A stretch of DNA of 64,000 bases from Pyrocephalus nanus (GCA_038380795.1 CM076261.1:93084418-93148417), one strand, 5' to 3'. Positions 14,051 to 27,110 are shown, counted from the first letter of the stretch. The notes: generated by a model from the sequence alone, not told the origin. A program made the numbers and translations.

Positions 14051-17000
14051 CCTGACCTAAACGCTAAAATTCGCCAGGTCGTTAGAGGCGGGAGATGGTG
14101 TGAATACGGCTCCTAGTGGTTAAAGACACCCATGACACGTTTTATGTGAGCTTAGCTCATTTTTATATGAGCTTCTGGAAAACTGGAGGAGTTACTCTTC
14201 CATTTCCCTAGAATTACCCCTCATAATCTTCCTTTTTAATTTGATTTTTCGTCCTTGCTGGAATGCCTGGACTTCCTCTTTGAGGAGAAGGATGACAACT
14301 GTGAGAAAAAGGATGCAGACACAGAAAGATGAACAGTGCCCTGGCTCCCAGGACATTTTGAGCATTTTGCCTTTCCCTATCTGTCTCCCCATTTGTTCAC
14401 TGCTGTGCATGCTGCATGTTGGATTTCAGTCACAGAAAATGATCCCACTGTGACTGAAGCAATAAAAGTCTGAAATGAAAGGCTAATCCTGCCCCCAAAT
14501 TGCTTCTGAGGTGTAAGACACGAAACAACAGATGGGTGCAGTCACGGAGGGGAATTTAAGGCAACGGTGAAGCAATCCTGATGAGTGTGATGGGCAGCCA
14601 GCTCAGGGCAGGAGCTGTTGCCAAGGCTTCTCTATTGTGGCAAAAGACATTTTAATGAAGGATTTGGAGAAAAGCTAATGAGAGAGCTCTGTAGATATTT
14701 TTGTAAGCCCAGAGCATGAAAGAAAGTGTGAAATTGATTGTTTGAGCATCTAACAGTAACTAATTTGTGTAGTAAGTATGACACCCATGAATCCGTAATG
14801 GAGGTTATGAAGGTTAATTCACGAGCATGTCTAAGTGCCTTTGAATACCATTGAAGAGTGTTCTTAAATGAATCAGTCCAGGGAAAAGTCTTAAAATCAT
14901 TTTAAAGAAAGGCAGCATGACTTTAGACAGGCAGTGAGTGCAGAAATTGGAAGCTGCCAGGCCATAACCTTCCGATATCAGCAGAGGAGGTCATTGAGAT
15001 GAAAATTGCCAAAGGGATTTTTTAGCAATTTCAGCCTCTGCCATATCAGATTGGGGTTTATTCTCATTTTCAGTGGCTGAAATACTGATGATGCCTGCTC
15101 TGACTTCAGCACAGTGTGTGTTGATTTTGGGAAGTAAAAGACATTTCACTGGGGGTGAGAGAACTCCTTATGTGTGTTGGCATGGGGGGAACTAAAATGC
15201 ACAGCAAGACTTCGAGCCTGCTCGTTCCTGTCAAAGCAGTTAGCCCTTCTCAGCACAAGTGGGGAACTGTAATGAAGGAAGCATCATGGCCAACCCCACA
15301 TAAAATTTCATCTTGAAGCTATTCTTTGGGGAACAGAAAATAAATTTTAAAAGTGAAAAGAACTCCCAACTTTTAATCTCATAAAGCTCCTCAGAGGCAA
15401 TTCCTGACACAGCCCACTGACCGTGAACACTCTTTGCTGTCTGCAGTGAAGACAACTGGGAGAACCACTCTGAAAAAGGCTTTGTATGAAGTTACAGTTA
15501 TTTGTGATATGCAACAGCAGCTAAAGTGTATTTCCTGAAAAACAGATCCTCTGGGTTTGTATCCTTTTGAACTACTGCAAAGATTTATCTGTTGCAATTT
15601 TTTTAAACTTACGAGATTTTCTCTGTCCCAGTTTGAAGAGCTGAATTTGAGGCTGTCATATCTGATCTCTCTCAAGAAGCCTTTAGAAAGATCTTTTTCA
15701 TGTGATTTGGGAGAGATGATTCAGGCCTGAGCAAATGTGACCCCTCTGTGCCCTGTTCCTGCCCAGACAGAAGCAGTTGCCTGCAGCTGTGTCTGTCTTG
15801 CCCTCAAAGGGTTTTTAAAGTGCCACTTGACACACTGGATGCATTGGAATGAATATTTTCTGTCATTACCAATTGAAGTGAGTCCTGCCTTCTCCTCATG
15901 ACCTTCAGAGCTGGAGCCTGCAGAAGAACAGAGCTGTTCCTCTTTCAGACAATTTATGTGTCTGATCACCCTATACCAAAAAGGAAGTTTATGACATGGG
16001 AAGTATTTCCCTGTCCTTGAAGGGAGGTGGTGGGTTAGACTGATGTTGAACTAATTTAACAAGTCCTGAGCTCTAGTTTTAGGCAGGCTCAGACAGGAGC
16101 TCACTCTGTAGCTGTGGACACACGTGCTGAGGTATTTTATCAAGTCAGATTCTTTAAGTCTCTGTGAAACCTGAAACAGGATTGTTGAGTCTCAGTGAAA
16201 ATCAACAGACAGTTTTCCCGGGGAATCTGGAACTAGGCCTACGAAAAGTTAAGTGGCTGTGGACAAAAGGAGCTGGGGTTTTCTCAGCTGGAAGACACTG
16301 CACATAAAAAGGAAGATAATAGGAGTACTTTGTGGTGGGGGAAACCCCAAGCTCAGTTACAGGAAACAGTTCACTCCAAGTAGATCCTTCAGGGAAGGCA
16401 GGACTTTGATTTCACACACTGGCAGGCACAAATAATTATAGCTTTTTCTCCTCTGTTATCAGCAGTGGAAGAGAAGGGATGGGAAGTCCACAGTTCACCA
16501 CATTTTATCTGACTTCTGGTTTTCAGAGAAAGGGTAAATAATTTTCCCCAAAGCTTCCTCAGAGGTGTCTTTGGCTGCCAAGAAGCTGTGATGGCCATAC
16601 ACATCCAATTTACATCGAATACAGCCACAGTCAGAGATACAGCATTGCTGAAAATGTCTAGTAAGCTACTTCAAACTCAATATATAAAAACATAGTCAAA
16701 ATGTTCTGAAATTCCTTGCTTCCATTTAGGATGTTATATTCCAAAGAAAGAATGAAAGAAGAAAGTACGCTCTTCATCTGCCCCCGAAAAAAGTCCTTGG
16801 TCATTAAATTTGAAGATCAGGAGTTGAATAAAATACAAGAGGTAATTACCTCTGTATACATCCAGTTCAGCCTCTCACCTGCCCTGTTCACAATGTTTGT
16901 TTGCTTGGAACAGATGGAGCAAGGTAAATAAGCTGGTTAAAAATAAATCCCATGGAGCTTCTGTACCTGCTTTTTCTGCACAGAGGTGAAACAAAGAAGG

Positions 17001-17117
17001 AGGCAGCTCAGATTCTGAATGTCAAGCCATGATGGCAGCAGGTACTGTTGGCCTGACAGTGAAGAAAGCTGTGCACTGATTTTCCCCATGTGGTCTTACA
17101 GAGATCAGTCATGGGGA
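14051..17117. other. Intergenic DNA, no gene recognised
   Basis: No coding exon or RNA gene can be supported. One exon-like segment at 16730-16841 (AG before, GT after, open frame) is discussed under findings. It is not called a gene because the product is not recognised. Confidence 0.5.
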
Positions 17118-17175
17118 AGAAAATATTTATTTATTTATTTAATTATTTATCTTTATTTATTTATTTATTTATTTG
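17118..17175. repeat. (ATTT)n microsatellite
   Basis: Tetranucleotide 'attt' units run with a few interruptions from about 17118 to 17175. Confidence 0.9.
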
Positions 17176-17763
17176 TAAACCAGGGGAACCAAAAAACAGC
17201 ATCATACAGAAAATGCTGCTGGTTCTGTTCAACACGAGTTGAGTGGCAGGGAAGGGAAATCCATCTTGCTGGGGTTTTTTTCATCTGAGTTATAAACTCA
17301 GGACTAATCTTTCAGGCAGAGTCATTTGCCAGCCTTAGTAATTGATATCAGTCAATAAAATGGTGAAAAACCCCTCCATAATTATCTTATTAATCATTCC
17401 AGTGACAGCCTAAGCAGTGAACGTGCAGATGACATCGAGTGTGGGATTTTTTTGCCTCAGTTGTAACTGGAAAGATGCAGACATGCAAATGCTTCTTGAG
17501 AAATTTGCAACTTCTCATATGTATTTATTAGTCATTCTTGTGTCTCTGTACCCTCATTACAACAATTAGTCTGGGGTTTATCACATCAGTCTTTAGCACC
17601 AGCTGAAATACCTAAGCTGAAATTCAGTCTAAGCTCCTTCTGTTCTCCGTGGTGTTGTCTCACTATCCATCTGAATCCTGGTTTAAGTTTCTTCACAGTT
17701 GTTACAAGCAAGAAATACACTTTCAAAACCAACTGATCATCTTTATATACTATATCCTATATA

Positions 17764-17834
<71 letters not shown>
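17764..17834. repeat. (ATCT)n microsatellite
   Basis: An almost perfect run of about 17 'atct' tetramers, likely length-polymorphic. Confidence 0.95.
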
Positions 17835-17835
<1 letters not shown>

Positions 17836-17995
17836 ATATAGATAACGTTTATATCCTGTAAGCAGTATCTACAGGCTGGAAGGAAGACTTGCTGTGGGTC
17901 TGCTGACACAAAAGATTAGTGGCAGTGATGCTCAGAAATTCAAATGCTGTGGAACATCCTTACCTGTCACCAGCTTCTGCACAGTTGGTTACTTC

Positions 17996-18830
17996 ACAGA
18001 ATCACAGAAGATGCTGAGTTGGAAGGGACCCACAAGGATCATCAAGTTCCACTCTTCTCCCTGCACAGGACCAGCCCAAAGAGTCACACCATGTATGTGC
18101 CTGAGAGGGTTGTCCAAACGCTTCTTGAGCTCACCCACCACGTGATGTGTTTATCCACTGTGGACTGGACAGTTTGTCCAGAAAGCTCCTGTGAGAGACA
18201 GTGCCAAAAGCTTTACTGAAATCCAAAAAGATCACATCAACTGGCTTCCCCTGATCAGCCAGGGGGGTTACCTTGTCATAGAAGGAAACCAGGTTTGATA
18301 AGCATGACTTTCCTCTCTTGAAGCTGTGCTGGCTGTGACTGATGGCAGCCTTGTCTTTCAGGTGTTTTTCAATACTTCCCAGAATAATCTTCTCCATTAT
18401 CTTCTCCTTTACCAGGCCCTGAGGTGAGACAGACAGGCCTGGAGTTTCTGGGGTCCTCCTTCTTACCCTTCTTGAAAACTGAGATAATGTTCACCAGCTT
18501 CCAGTCAGCTGGGACCTCTCTATATTCCCAAGAGAGCTCAAAAATCACCGAGAGAGGTTTTGCAATGCTATCAGCTAGTTCTTGGAGGATTCTGGGATGA
18601 ATCCCATCAGGACCCATAGATTTGTAGGGATCCAGCTGGAACAGCAGATCCTGCTGGGATCTGGGATCAGGGTCTGGGAGTTCATTCTCGCAGTCATGGT
18701 CCTCCATCTGAGTGCAGTGAGACCCCCTTGGTCTGTCATCCACGCTGAAGACAGAGGCAAGAAAACATTAAATACCTCTGCCTTGTCTCTGTCTCTGTTT
18801 GTGAGGTGACCCTCCCCATCCTGTAACAGC
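17996..18830 (-). mobile_element. CR1 LINE with broken RT segment
   Basis: This is a CR1 retrotransposon read on the minus strand. Its 3' end lies at the left ('agaatcacagaagatgctga', minus-strand tail at about 17998). Two minus-strand frames, 18743-18369 and 18397-18131, encode consecutive pieces of CR1 reverse transcriptase. The first carries the 'K-S-M-G-P-D-G-I-H-P-R' motif and 'P-V-F-K-K-G-K-K-E-D-P'. The second has 'L-D-F-S-K-A-F' (the catalytic A box). They are joined by a frameshift near 18370-18397. The catalytic YADD box and the rest of ORF2 are missing, because RT sequence jumps directly to 3' UTR sequence near 18130. The element is inactive. Confidence 0.85.
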
Positions 18831-19149
18831 CCAATGACATTTCTATACTGCCTATTGCCATATCCTCAAAAGGATGGGGGGGGAGGAATGAGATGGAAAA
18901 GCTCACAGGTCAAGATAAAGACAGAGACATCCCTTTCCAGTTACCATCATGAGCAAAACAGACTTGGGGAAAACTATTTTGATTTATAAGCAGGATGGTG
19001 AGAAAAAAAAGATAAAACTGAAAACACCTTTCTCCCGCTCCCTGCTGTTTTCCCAGGCTCATCTTCACTTCTTCCTTCCCACCCTTGTTGTCCCTCCACT
19101 CACAACACCTGGACGTGGCCACCCGATGAACCTGCTCTTATGAAATGTA
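18831..19149. other. Intergenic DNA, nothing recognised
   Basis: The stretch includes a short G-run near 18878-18886 and may contain CR1 5' sequence. No gene is supported. Confidence 0.5.
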
Positions 19150-19255
19150 GGATCAAAGAAAAACTCCAGCTGGAAGGGATCTCTGGAGGTCTCCAGCCCA
19201 ATCCTCTTCTTGAGGCAAGGCTAACATGGAAATTAGATTAGGTTGTCCAGGAATG
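19150..19255 (-). mobile_element. CR1 LINE 3' fragment
   Basis: The sequence reads as the reverse complement of a CR1 3' end ('ggaagggatctctggaggtc', then a 'ccagcccaatcctc' phrase). It is diverged and only about 100 bp long. Confidence 0.6.
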
Positions 19256-22200
19256 TGAATTTCACCACTTCTCTTTATCAATTAGAAGGAATTAAAACTG
19301 GATGGATACATGATTGCAGGAGGGGAGACTAGGACCGACTTTGCAATTCAGACTTAACCATTACTGAGGGTGGCTGAATGTCATGAATTTAGTTCTGTGA
19401 AGAGAACTCAGTGTTGGCCTCCCCACAGTTTGCAGTGGGAAGCGTTCACCTGACAGCAGTCATGTTACAGGTACCACTAACTGATCCCACTCGCCCCTTG
19501 GGGCAGAACATGCAATGAGGGTGAGCAAAGCTGGAGAGAAAACATTCCCTAGGGCAAAGACTTCAAGTTTATATTGAATTTAGCAAAGTCTGCATCCTGA
19601 TGGCTTTAGGTACTGCTGCAGTACAATTACTAATGACGTCTGTGGGAACCATTTTGAGCTCCATTGTCAAAGGTAAGGGCCAGGCAGTTTGTAAACTCAG
19701 TGCCACTGAAAAACCTGACGACCTCAGCCTCCTTCCTGACCTTTTGCTTTCACTGAAACCTGGCACGTTCCCCTGCTGCAAATCAGAAAATGTCTTGTAC
19801 ACGGCGAAAGGAAAAAATGATTCACTAGGCATTTCCATTTCATGGTGCTACAGCCCCAGGGTGAAAGACCAAATAGTAAGCACTGAAACCAGGGGATTCC
19901 TATAAAGCCCCTGTTTTTCAGGCACAGACAGTTCAGGATTGCTGTGGTCACAGGCAATCTGGACCCTGCCATCCTAAGGAGTGAGAGCAGATGCCTGACT
20001 GAAATTAAGCAGGGAAACAGGAGGAATAGGTGAAGGAGAGGACCTGAGGTAAGGAAACTCATGGGAAAGCTGTGAAGAGCTGGGCATGCTCTTTCTGCAG
20101 CGAACAGAGTGGGAAAGCAGAGGTCAGTAGCTGTTGCTTATGCACGGACAACCTCACACACCTTCTCCTTTCTTCTTGCTGGGTAAGCACAGCTTTCCAG
20201 AGCTCTGCCACAGACTGCAGAGGTAGTCATGGATATTCTGTTACCACACAGCTGGAATGTGCTGGAGTTGGCTTTGCTGCCTGAATTGAGACAGGTAGTG
20301 AAAGATAATAAGGAGCAAACGCTGCCTGACGATGGAACTGAGATGCAGGCAGAATTAATATGGAAGCAAGGCCGCAAACTCTGCATATTTATGCAATCAC
20401 TTGTCTGGAGGATGTGCCTGTTATATTTAAGTTCTGATATTTATTTTAACTCAGCAGAACTGAACGCCATCTGTACTCAGAGAATAAAGACAAAACAAGT
20501 CCATGCTGCTTGGCTCTGGGTTCTGGGAGCTCTTTGGAGAGAAGACTGGGGCTGGAGGGCACCAAACATCCAGGGTGTTACAAGCCCAAAGGGATATTTA
20601 GGTGTTAGGAAAAATAAATTCAATAGTTGGCTCAGTGCTGAATTAAAAATTCCGCTTAGTGCCAAAGCTTTAGTGCTGTTTATGTTTAAGGTTTGCTTTT
20701 TGGCTGAGCTGAAAAACAGAAGGCTTGGCTGTTGTTATTTGACAAGATTTAGAAAGGTCCAGATCACTTGGAAACCCGAATGTTGCTTTCTCCCAAACGA
20801 AATTTGCTGCTTTTTAAAGACGTTAATTTTGAAATAAATGCAGCCTTTATAGCATATTGGAACTATATACTGCAGCACAGTGCCCTGTAGCACTTTTCTC
20901 AGCACTGCTTTATTAATAACATCTTTGATTCCCTCCTGGTTAACTGATTGATCTTGTTACAGTATCTCTAAAGACTTCCATATTGAGATCCAGGTTTTGC
21001 TTCACAAGAGACTTAATGTTTCTGGACAGTATGTAAATAAATTACCTCCTTTCCTTTGAAATCTTTATCATAATTACATGATTTGGAAGGGCAATCATGC
21101 ATGTCATTATGAAGAGGTATCTTGCTCAAGTCAGTCAGCTCTCTGGTGGTGCTGCAATACACTGGCTGTAAGAAAGCTTCTGTGAAAAATCTTGATAAAC
21201 CTGGGAGAAAAACCAGGGAAATATGAATTATAGAAAAGGCTTGGCAAGAAAATCTGTTCATAGATTCTTTTATGAACTCTGCTGACGGGCTTTCTCAATC
21301 AAACAATGTTGCCTTCCTGTAACTGCAGGACACAAGGAATTTTGTTGAACCAGCTTTTACGAGCAGCATGTACTCTGGTCATGAAAAGCATATGGATTCT
21401 ATCAGTGTACGATCCCTTTTTCACCTATGAGCAAATTGCACAGGCCTGAAAGGAAACGCCTAACATGGTTGTGCAGAACTACACATTCCTAACATGCTTC
21501 GAAAATCACCTCTCCTTGAGTGCAACAGGGACAGCGCAGAACGACCGATTTCCCATTTATACCAAGCCACGTTTGGTGAAGGGGCCAAAATGCAACCTGC
21601 TGAGAGATGCAAACCAACTCTCCTCTAAAACAACGGAGAACTTCAGCAAGGAGATGCCAGCGAGCAGTCGGTTATTGCGGTGTTTCCGCAGCCTTGGATC
21701 GGTGCCTGGCTCTGCAGGGTAACAGCTCCACGCTCGGAGAACGCCTCCCGCCCTCGGGCATTCCCAGTCTCAGGTTGCGGTGCGATAATGAGTTGTGTAG
21801 GCTTGATCCTGAGGAGAAAAAAAAAAAGAGGAGCTGAAGGCTTAGTTTTAGAAAAGGTGCAGCAAGTGAAGTTGCCGATTAAAAAAAAAAAATGTAGTTG
21901 AGAACTGAAGTAATAAGAAAACGTTGTTGTTTAAGCCTTCAGTTTGCATAATAGGAGAACTCGAAAGAATCTCTCTGTTTTAGCCAGGATTTAAAAATAA
22001 GTACTATTCTCTGTGGAAGGACTAATAAATTTGTTTCCAACTCAAGCTTAGGCTATATCTATTTTTAGTTTTTCATACAAATGTGCTGAATACAAACTCT
22101 GAACATTCTCTTTATATTTTATATTACCTCCTTTTCCCTCGGTAGGTGAACAGTTTATTTATGACAGACAATACTATGGAAGCTGTGAGCGGTGTTTTCT

Positions 22201-23334
22201 GAGTCACTGCTTCTCCTAAAAGGAAGCTTTTCCAATTCACATAACAAGCTCCTTTTCTACTCCAATAATTGCCTTTTCCTTTGTAACAACTCTTGATAAA
22301 AGAACTTTTTTTTTTTTTTTTATAGTCACCACGAGCACTCCTGTAAAATATTACAACTTGGCAGCCGACCAGACTGGGCTGCTGGTGTTGTGAGAGCTCT
22401 GCAAACACAGAAAAGTTAGAGGCCCCTTTCAGAAGGATCATCTTGCACTTAGGAAGGCCAGATGTCATAAGGGGTTTGCTCTTTCTGGCTCTTGAAAATG
22501 GGACATAAGGTTAATTTTTGTAGAATATGAACCCCCTTTTGTAATTTCCAGTCATTTCTGTTTATGTCAGGTTATGTTATGTCCCCAAGTTGAAATGTGA
22601 TATTTTGGTGGGTTTCTCCTACTTGGAAGATTTGAGGTGAATCAACTCTGAAAAATTCTCCAAACACCAATGAACAATAAATTGAAATAAGGAAAGACAA
22701 CATTAGATTTGGCTGTGCCAGAAAAGAAGGCTTAAATTGCTCTAAAATTATTTATTAATATATCTTTGATGAATAATTCACCTTGGTAGGTGAGATATTC
22801 TCTCTGCTCTTCAACTATCTGGATGCCCTCCAGAAAACTGAAATAGCCATTATGGAGGAATAAATAAGAACCATAGAAAGCAAGACAAGGGAGACATGCT
22901 GCCAATTAAGTTTTGCAACCCAAAATCTGGTAATTTTTTTAACATTAAGAGAAGTGCAACATGGAAAACAAGCACAGACTCTTGGGTGGTGTTTGTACAA
23001 GTGCCCTTTTCTCTACATAATCAGCTGTGCAGAATCCTCCTTGGCCTGCCCTCTCAGCAGAAGTTGGCCATGATTAAACAGGAGTTAATGATTTATGAGG
23101 TTATTTTCTGTCCAGTTTCAGTCATACATGACACAGCAACATGTGCCTAATTACTGTATTTGACATGCCAGGCAATATTTAAATACACTCCTTTTATAGT
23201 GCAATAGCAGTACACCTAAAAGTAAACGGTATGTTTAGCCATGCAAATGGTTGAACTTTGTTCTCTGTCTGCTGCACTGCTAAATCTCTAAGGGCTCTTG
23301 GATGCAAATAGAGCAATATGGGCTTAATTAATTA
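19256..23334. other. Intergenic DNA, no gene recognised
   Basis: Contains several A/T homopolymers (for example 22307-22321). A 202-codon frame at 20229-20837 begins at an ordinary ATG but has no recognised domain, no splice context and is crossed by frames in other phases. It is therefore not called a gene. Confidence 0.5.
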
Positions 23335-23665
23335 TAGAATCAAAGGCAAGTGTTGTTTAAAAGGGACCTTTGGAGGTCTCTAGTCCAAGTTTTTGCTCAA
23401 AGCAGCAACAACTTCAAAGTTAAATCCTCAGGTTGCCCTGCTCCTCATCCAGCCAAGTTTTAAAAACCTCCAGAGGAGATCACACTGGCTCCTTGGAGAA
23501 CCTGCTCAAGTGCTTAATCGCTCTCAGGGTGAAAATCTTTTTCCTTGTAATCAATCAGAACATCCCTTTCTGCAGCTTTCAAGTGTCGCCTCTTGTGCTC
23601 TTACCGTGCGCTCTGAGCGGAGTTTGTGTTGCTGTTCTTTATCCCCCCTCTTCAGGTGGATGGCA
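23335..23665 (-). mobile_element. CR1 LINE 3' region
   Basis: About 330 bp matches the reverse complement of CR1 3' sequence. Phrases in order are 'gggacctttggaggtctcta', 'caacttcaaagttaaatc', 'caagtgcttaatcgctctca' and 'gtgaaaatctttttccttgt'. It is diverged, non-coding and truncated at the 5' end. Confidence 0.8.
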
Positions 23666-25005
23666 GCTGGATCCCTTTGTGCATTTTTTTATCTGGAGGT
23701 GAGCAGAGGTCACTTGGAAGCTAGTTATTTTAAGTGGTATTCGGGCTGGATCCAAGCCTGGATTAATCTTCTTCAACAGACTTGTAACGTGAATATTTGA
23801 AAATGAACAACCTTTTCATATATAAACAGATCCCAAGCTTAGAGAAGATCACTTCTTGTATAACAAAGCACTTTTTTTTTTTTTTTACATATGCTGTTTT
23901 TCATAAAGAGACTGAGGTAGGGGCAGCTACAAAAAGATCAAGAGGAAAAGTTTTTGTCTTTTAATTAGTGTTTTACTAAGCTAAAATGAAGGATGGAGTT
24001 TACTTTACTGTGCTTTTATCGAGCTATGAACTTCTGATAGATCTTTTCTAAATACAGTGGAGCATCCTAAGAGATTGTCCAGATTCCAGGGAGAAAACCA
24101 AGCATACTTTATGAAATTAAGAAAAAATAAAAAGCAGTTCATAGTTATGGATGATGATATCTGTGCTGATGTATTTTAAGATTTCTTTCAGTGACGTTTA
24201 CAATAAGTTATTACACAAAGACTGTTCTATCTGAACTTTTGTTTTCTGTACATGACATCTTTGTGCAATAACTGCCCTCTCCTCTCTCTTGTCCCACCAC
24301 TTCAGGAAGTCTGAATCTGCATTTCTTTTACAGTAATGCTGTAAAAGAACAAATGTTATGAAATCTTAATGCTACTATAAAAAGCAGCTGCAAAATCTCT
24401 TTGGCTGCCTGAGATTGTGCCAGATGGTAAAGAATTGGAAGTATAATAAATGTCATGTTAAGCCAGTCAGATTTGAGGGGCATGTTATGCATCCCACATA
24501 AATAAAACACTGCTAAAAGTGCCCCTAGAGTGATGGGATGTAGGAATAAGCTCTTCTGTAGCCTCAGGAATATCTCACAGCTTCTACAATGCAAAGTGTT
24601 TCTAATATTCTGAGCACTCACACTGGTCTGGTTCTTTGCCAAGGCCTGACAGCTCAGTGTTGCTACATTTCTCTAGATGCAGGTGCTGTGATAAAGCTAA
24701 TCTCTCTTCTTTTTTTTTTTTTTCCCTCCTAGGATTTTGAACATATTATTTTTTTCTCTGGCATATAAAACTACAGCCAGCCTCCTTATCAGAAATACAG
24801 AGATGATGGGGAAGAAGTGCTGTTTTGACACCCAAAGCTGTTTCCTTGGGACTCAGTTATCCCATCACAGAAAAACTGTGTTCAATTGAAAGGTCATTGA
24901 CTGTACAGCTGGTTGGGGATTGTCCCTACTTTGTTGGCTGTAATTCTAACATTTTGTTCCCTTCACAGACAAATTTTTAACCCCCTTGCCGTGTTTGTAC
25001 ACAGA
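23666..25005. other. Intergenic DNA, no gene recognised
   Basis: AT-rich sequence with poly-T tracts near 23872-23886 and 24711-24723. No coding or RNA feature is supported. Confidence 0.55.
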
Positions 25006-25090
25006 GACCCTGAGAATGACAGGATCATCCAGGCTGGAAAAGACCTCTGGAGATCTCCATCCAACCTCCTGCTCAAAGCAGGTTCAAGCT
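25006..25090 (-). mobile_element. CR1 LINE 3' fragment
   Basis: The phrase 'gacaggatcatccaggctgg' followed by 'acctctggagatctcc' and 'ccaacctcctgctcaaagca' is characteristic of a CR1 3' end on the minus strand. Confidence 0.75.
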
Positions 25091-25967
25091 TTGTTCTCAA
25101 GGAGAACACAAATTCCATATGCTGGCACCTTAAATGCTGGCATTTAATCTATGTATTTTTAAAGAGATGCATGATAAACGACAGTTAATGTTGCAGAAAA
25201 TTTGTATCCTGTAATACCTTAAATGGTGGCAGCACAAACCAGACCAGCCAAGTAAAAAAGAAAGAAGATGCAAATGAAACTGTTAATAGACACAGATATC
25301 CCTGAACTGTCCTCCTTCCCCCCCGACATGTTTATGCTCAACCTGGTGACCTCTCATAGAATAATTTTGGGGCCAGAGTCATAGGATTAAATTGGATGAT
25401 ACCTGTAACAATAAAGAATTCTCATAGTAGGTTTTTGTAGCATTATTAAGAATGGGAATAAATTCCTGAGGCACACTGAGAGAGGAATTTTAAGCCTGTG
25501 CAGGGCCCTAATTTGAAAATCATTATTTGATTTGTACAGTCAGTGGTTGTTTTGTTGCTAATATTTGTATAATTTTAGAAAGTGAAGTGTCCTGAATGAA
25601 AGAAATGTTATGTCTGTCAGGAAAGATCTTTCTCTGCAGATTCACAGAAGTCTCCTGCTCCATTACTCTGGAAGAAGGAATATGAAATGAGAAACGCTGG
25701 AGAGAATATGTCAAACTGACTCCCTGAGATTTATTCAGAATAAATCCTCCCACTTGTGAATGACCTTGATGACAAGAACTGGGCTTAGAGACAAGGGGTT
25801 TAAAATGTGAGATGTGGTGCTTTTTCACTGACCTCCAGGCAGCAGAGAGTTGTCTGATATGTGTTAGAGCGGCACAGTTCACGCTGTACGTCCTGTCTTC
25901 TCTCTGGCTGGAGCACACCCTTCTTACCAGACAGAATAAAGCCTTCTCCGTGCTTAGCACAGACACA
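25091..25967. other. Intergenic DNA, no gene recognised
   Basis: No gene, RNA gene or delimitable repeat is supported. Confidence 0.55.
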
Positions 25968-26122
25968 GAGATCAGAATCACAGAATAGTTTGGGTTGGAA
26001 GTGACCTTTAAAGGTCACATCTTCAACCAGATCTGGTTGCTCAGAGCCCTGTCCAACCTGACCTGAATGTTTCCAGGGATGGGGCATCCACCACCTCTCT
26101 GGGCAATGTGCAGTTGTGTGAG
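25968..26122 (-). mobile_element. CR1 LINE 3' end
   Basis: It begins with 'agaatcacagaatagtttgg' and continues with 'gttggaagtgacctttaaag' and 'ccagggatggggcatccacc'. This is a clear CR1 3' end in reverse orientation, about 360 bp left of the provirus. Confidence 0.9.
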
Positions 26123-26482
26123 CCAGGCAGTGGAAGGAAGCAGCACTCTGAGTTTCAGTTCTCACCTGCAGATACTGCTGTGCCACAGCCTGAATCATAA
26201 GGCAAGGACAGGGTATGTAACTGAGCCACAGCATCAATAAACCTGCAGAACACAAGTGATGTCCATATTCAGCTTCAGAAGGAAAATTCCTGCAGTCTTC
26301 ACGCCCATCACAGTGAAACTCTGTGAGAGTTCATGTACAAGCCCTGAGCTGGCCTGGGTTTAGTTCTCAGCTCTGTTTGGAAAGGTGCACAAGCAGGAGT
26401 GAAAAATCAGCCTTCTTTATGTTTTTCTCCTGCTCTCCTGTCTTATTTATCTCTCTCTGTGAGTGGAATCTTTCTTTGATAA
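26123..26482. other. Left flank of the provirus
   Basis: Ordinary intergenic sequence without a recognisable gene. The last five bases before the LTR, 26478-26482 (GATAA), are the same as the five bases preceding the 3' LTR at 32199-32203. Confidence 0.6.
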
Positions 26483-26593
26483 TGTCATAGTTCTGACTTT
26501 AGCAAGGAATTTTTCTTCCCTTCCCCTCCCCCTGTGTGTGTGTGTGTGTGCAGCACACCCATTTAGGTGAAAACAAAAGAACTAGCCGGGGCG

Positions 26594-26623
26594 CTAATGG
26601 TCGAACATTAGTTGCCTAGCAAC
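26594..26623. promoter_or_regulatory. RFX-type X-box with adjoining palindrome (5' LTR)
   Basis: The 13-bp GTTGCCTAGCAAC at 26611-26623 fits the RFX consensus GTNRCC-N-RGYAAC exactly. Immediately upstream CTAATG (26594-26599) and CATTAG (26606-26611) form a 6-bp inverted repeat with a 6-bp spacer. RFX factors act in testis and ciliated cells. Use by this LTR is inferred. Confidence 0.6.
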
Positions 26624-27110
26624 GAAGGGGGAGGGGTTGGGGCTGGTGTGTGGGCTGGAAGGAGGTGTGGGGGGGGGAGTCGGGCTCGCGGGGAGGAGGA
26701 GGGGCTGCTGTGAGCTGGCAGACGCTGGTTCATTTGGGTTTTTTTTTGTTGTTGTTTTTTTTTCCTGTTGGAGGGAAGTTTTTTTTGGCTGCTGCGGTTC
26801 CTTCCCAACTATTCCTGTTTGTCGGGGCCCCCCCGGAGTTCGTGAGTTTTTTCTTCCATTGAGAGAACTTTCTGTGTTGTCGGTGTTGTTTTTTTTTTTT
26901 TTTTTTTTTTTTTTCTTTTTTTCGCTTCCCCCTTCCCCTTCGCCCCCCCCCCCCGCCTTCCTCCTTTTCCTCGGGAGGGGAAGAGGAATCAGTTTTTTTG
27001 TTTTTTTTTTCCTCCGATATACCCGGGGGGGGGTGTTGTTGTTTTTTTTTTTTTTTTTTTGTTTTCTTTTTGTTTTCCCCATCCCACGTGGCAGTGACCA
27101 GGGATCCCAC

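Noticed and set aside
20229..20837. 202-codon open frame on the + strand
   Set aside because: No domain, repeat or splice context is recognised, and composition resembles surrounding non-coding DNA. A chance open frame is the simplest explanation.
1..26482. Possible 5' exons of PTK2, the expected upstream neighbour
   Set aside because: No FAK-like peptide or exon was found on the minus strand. Synteny alone is not enough to annotate it.
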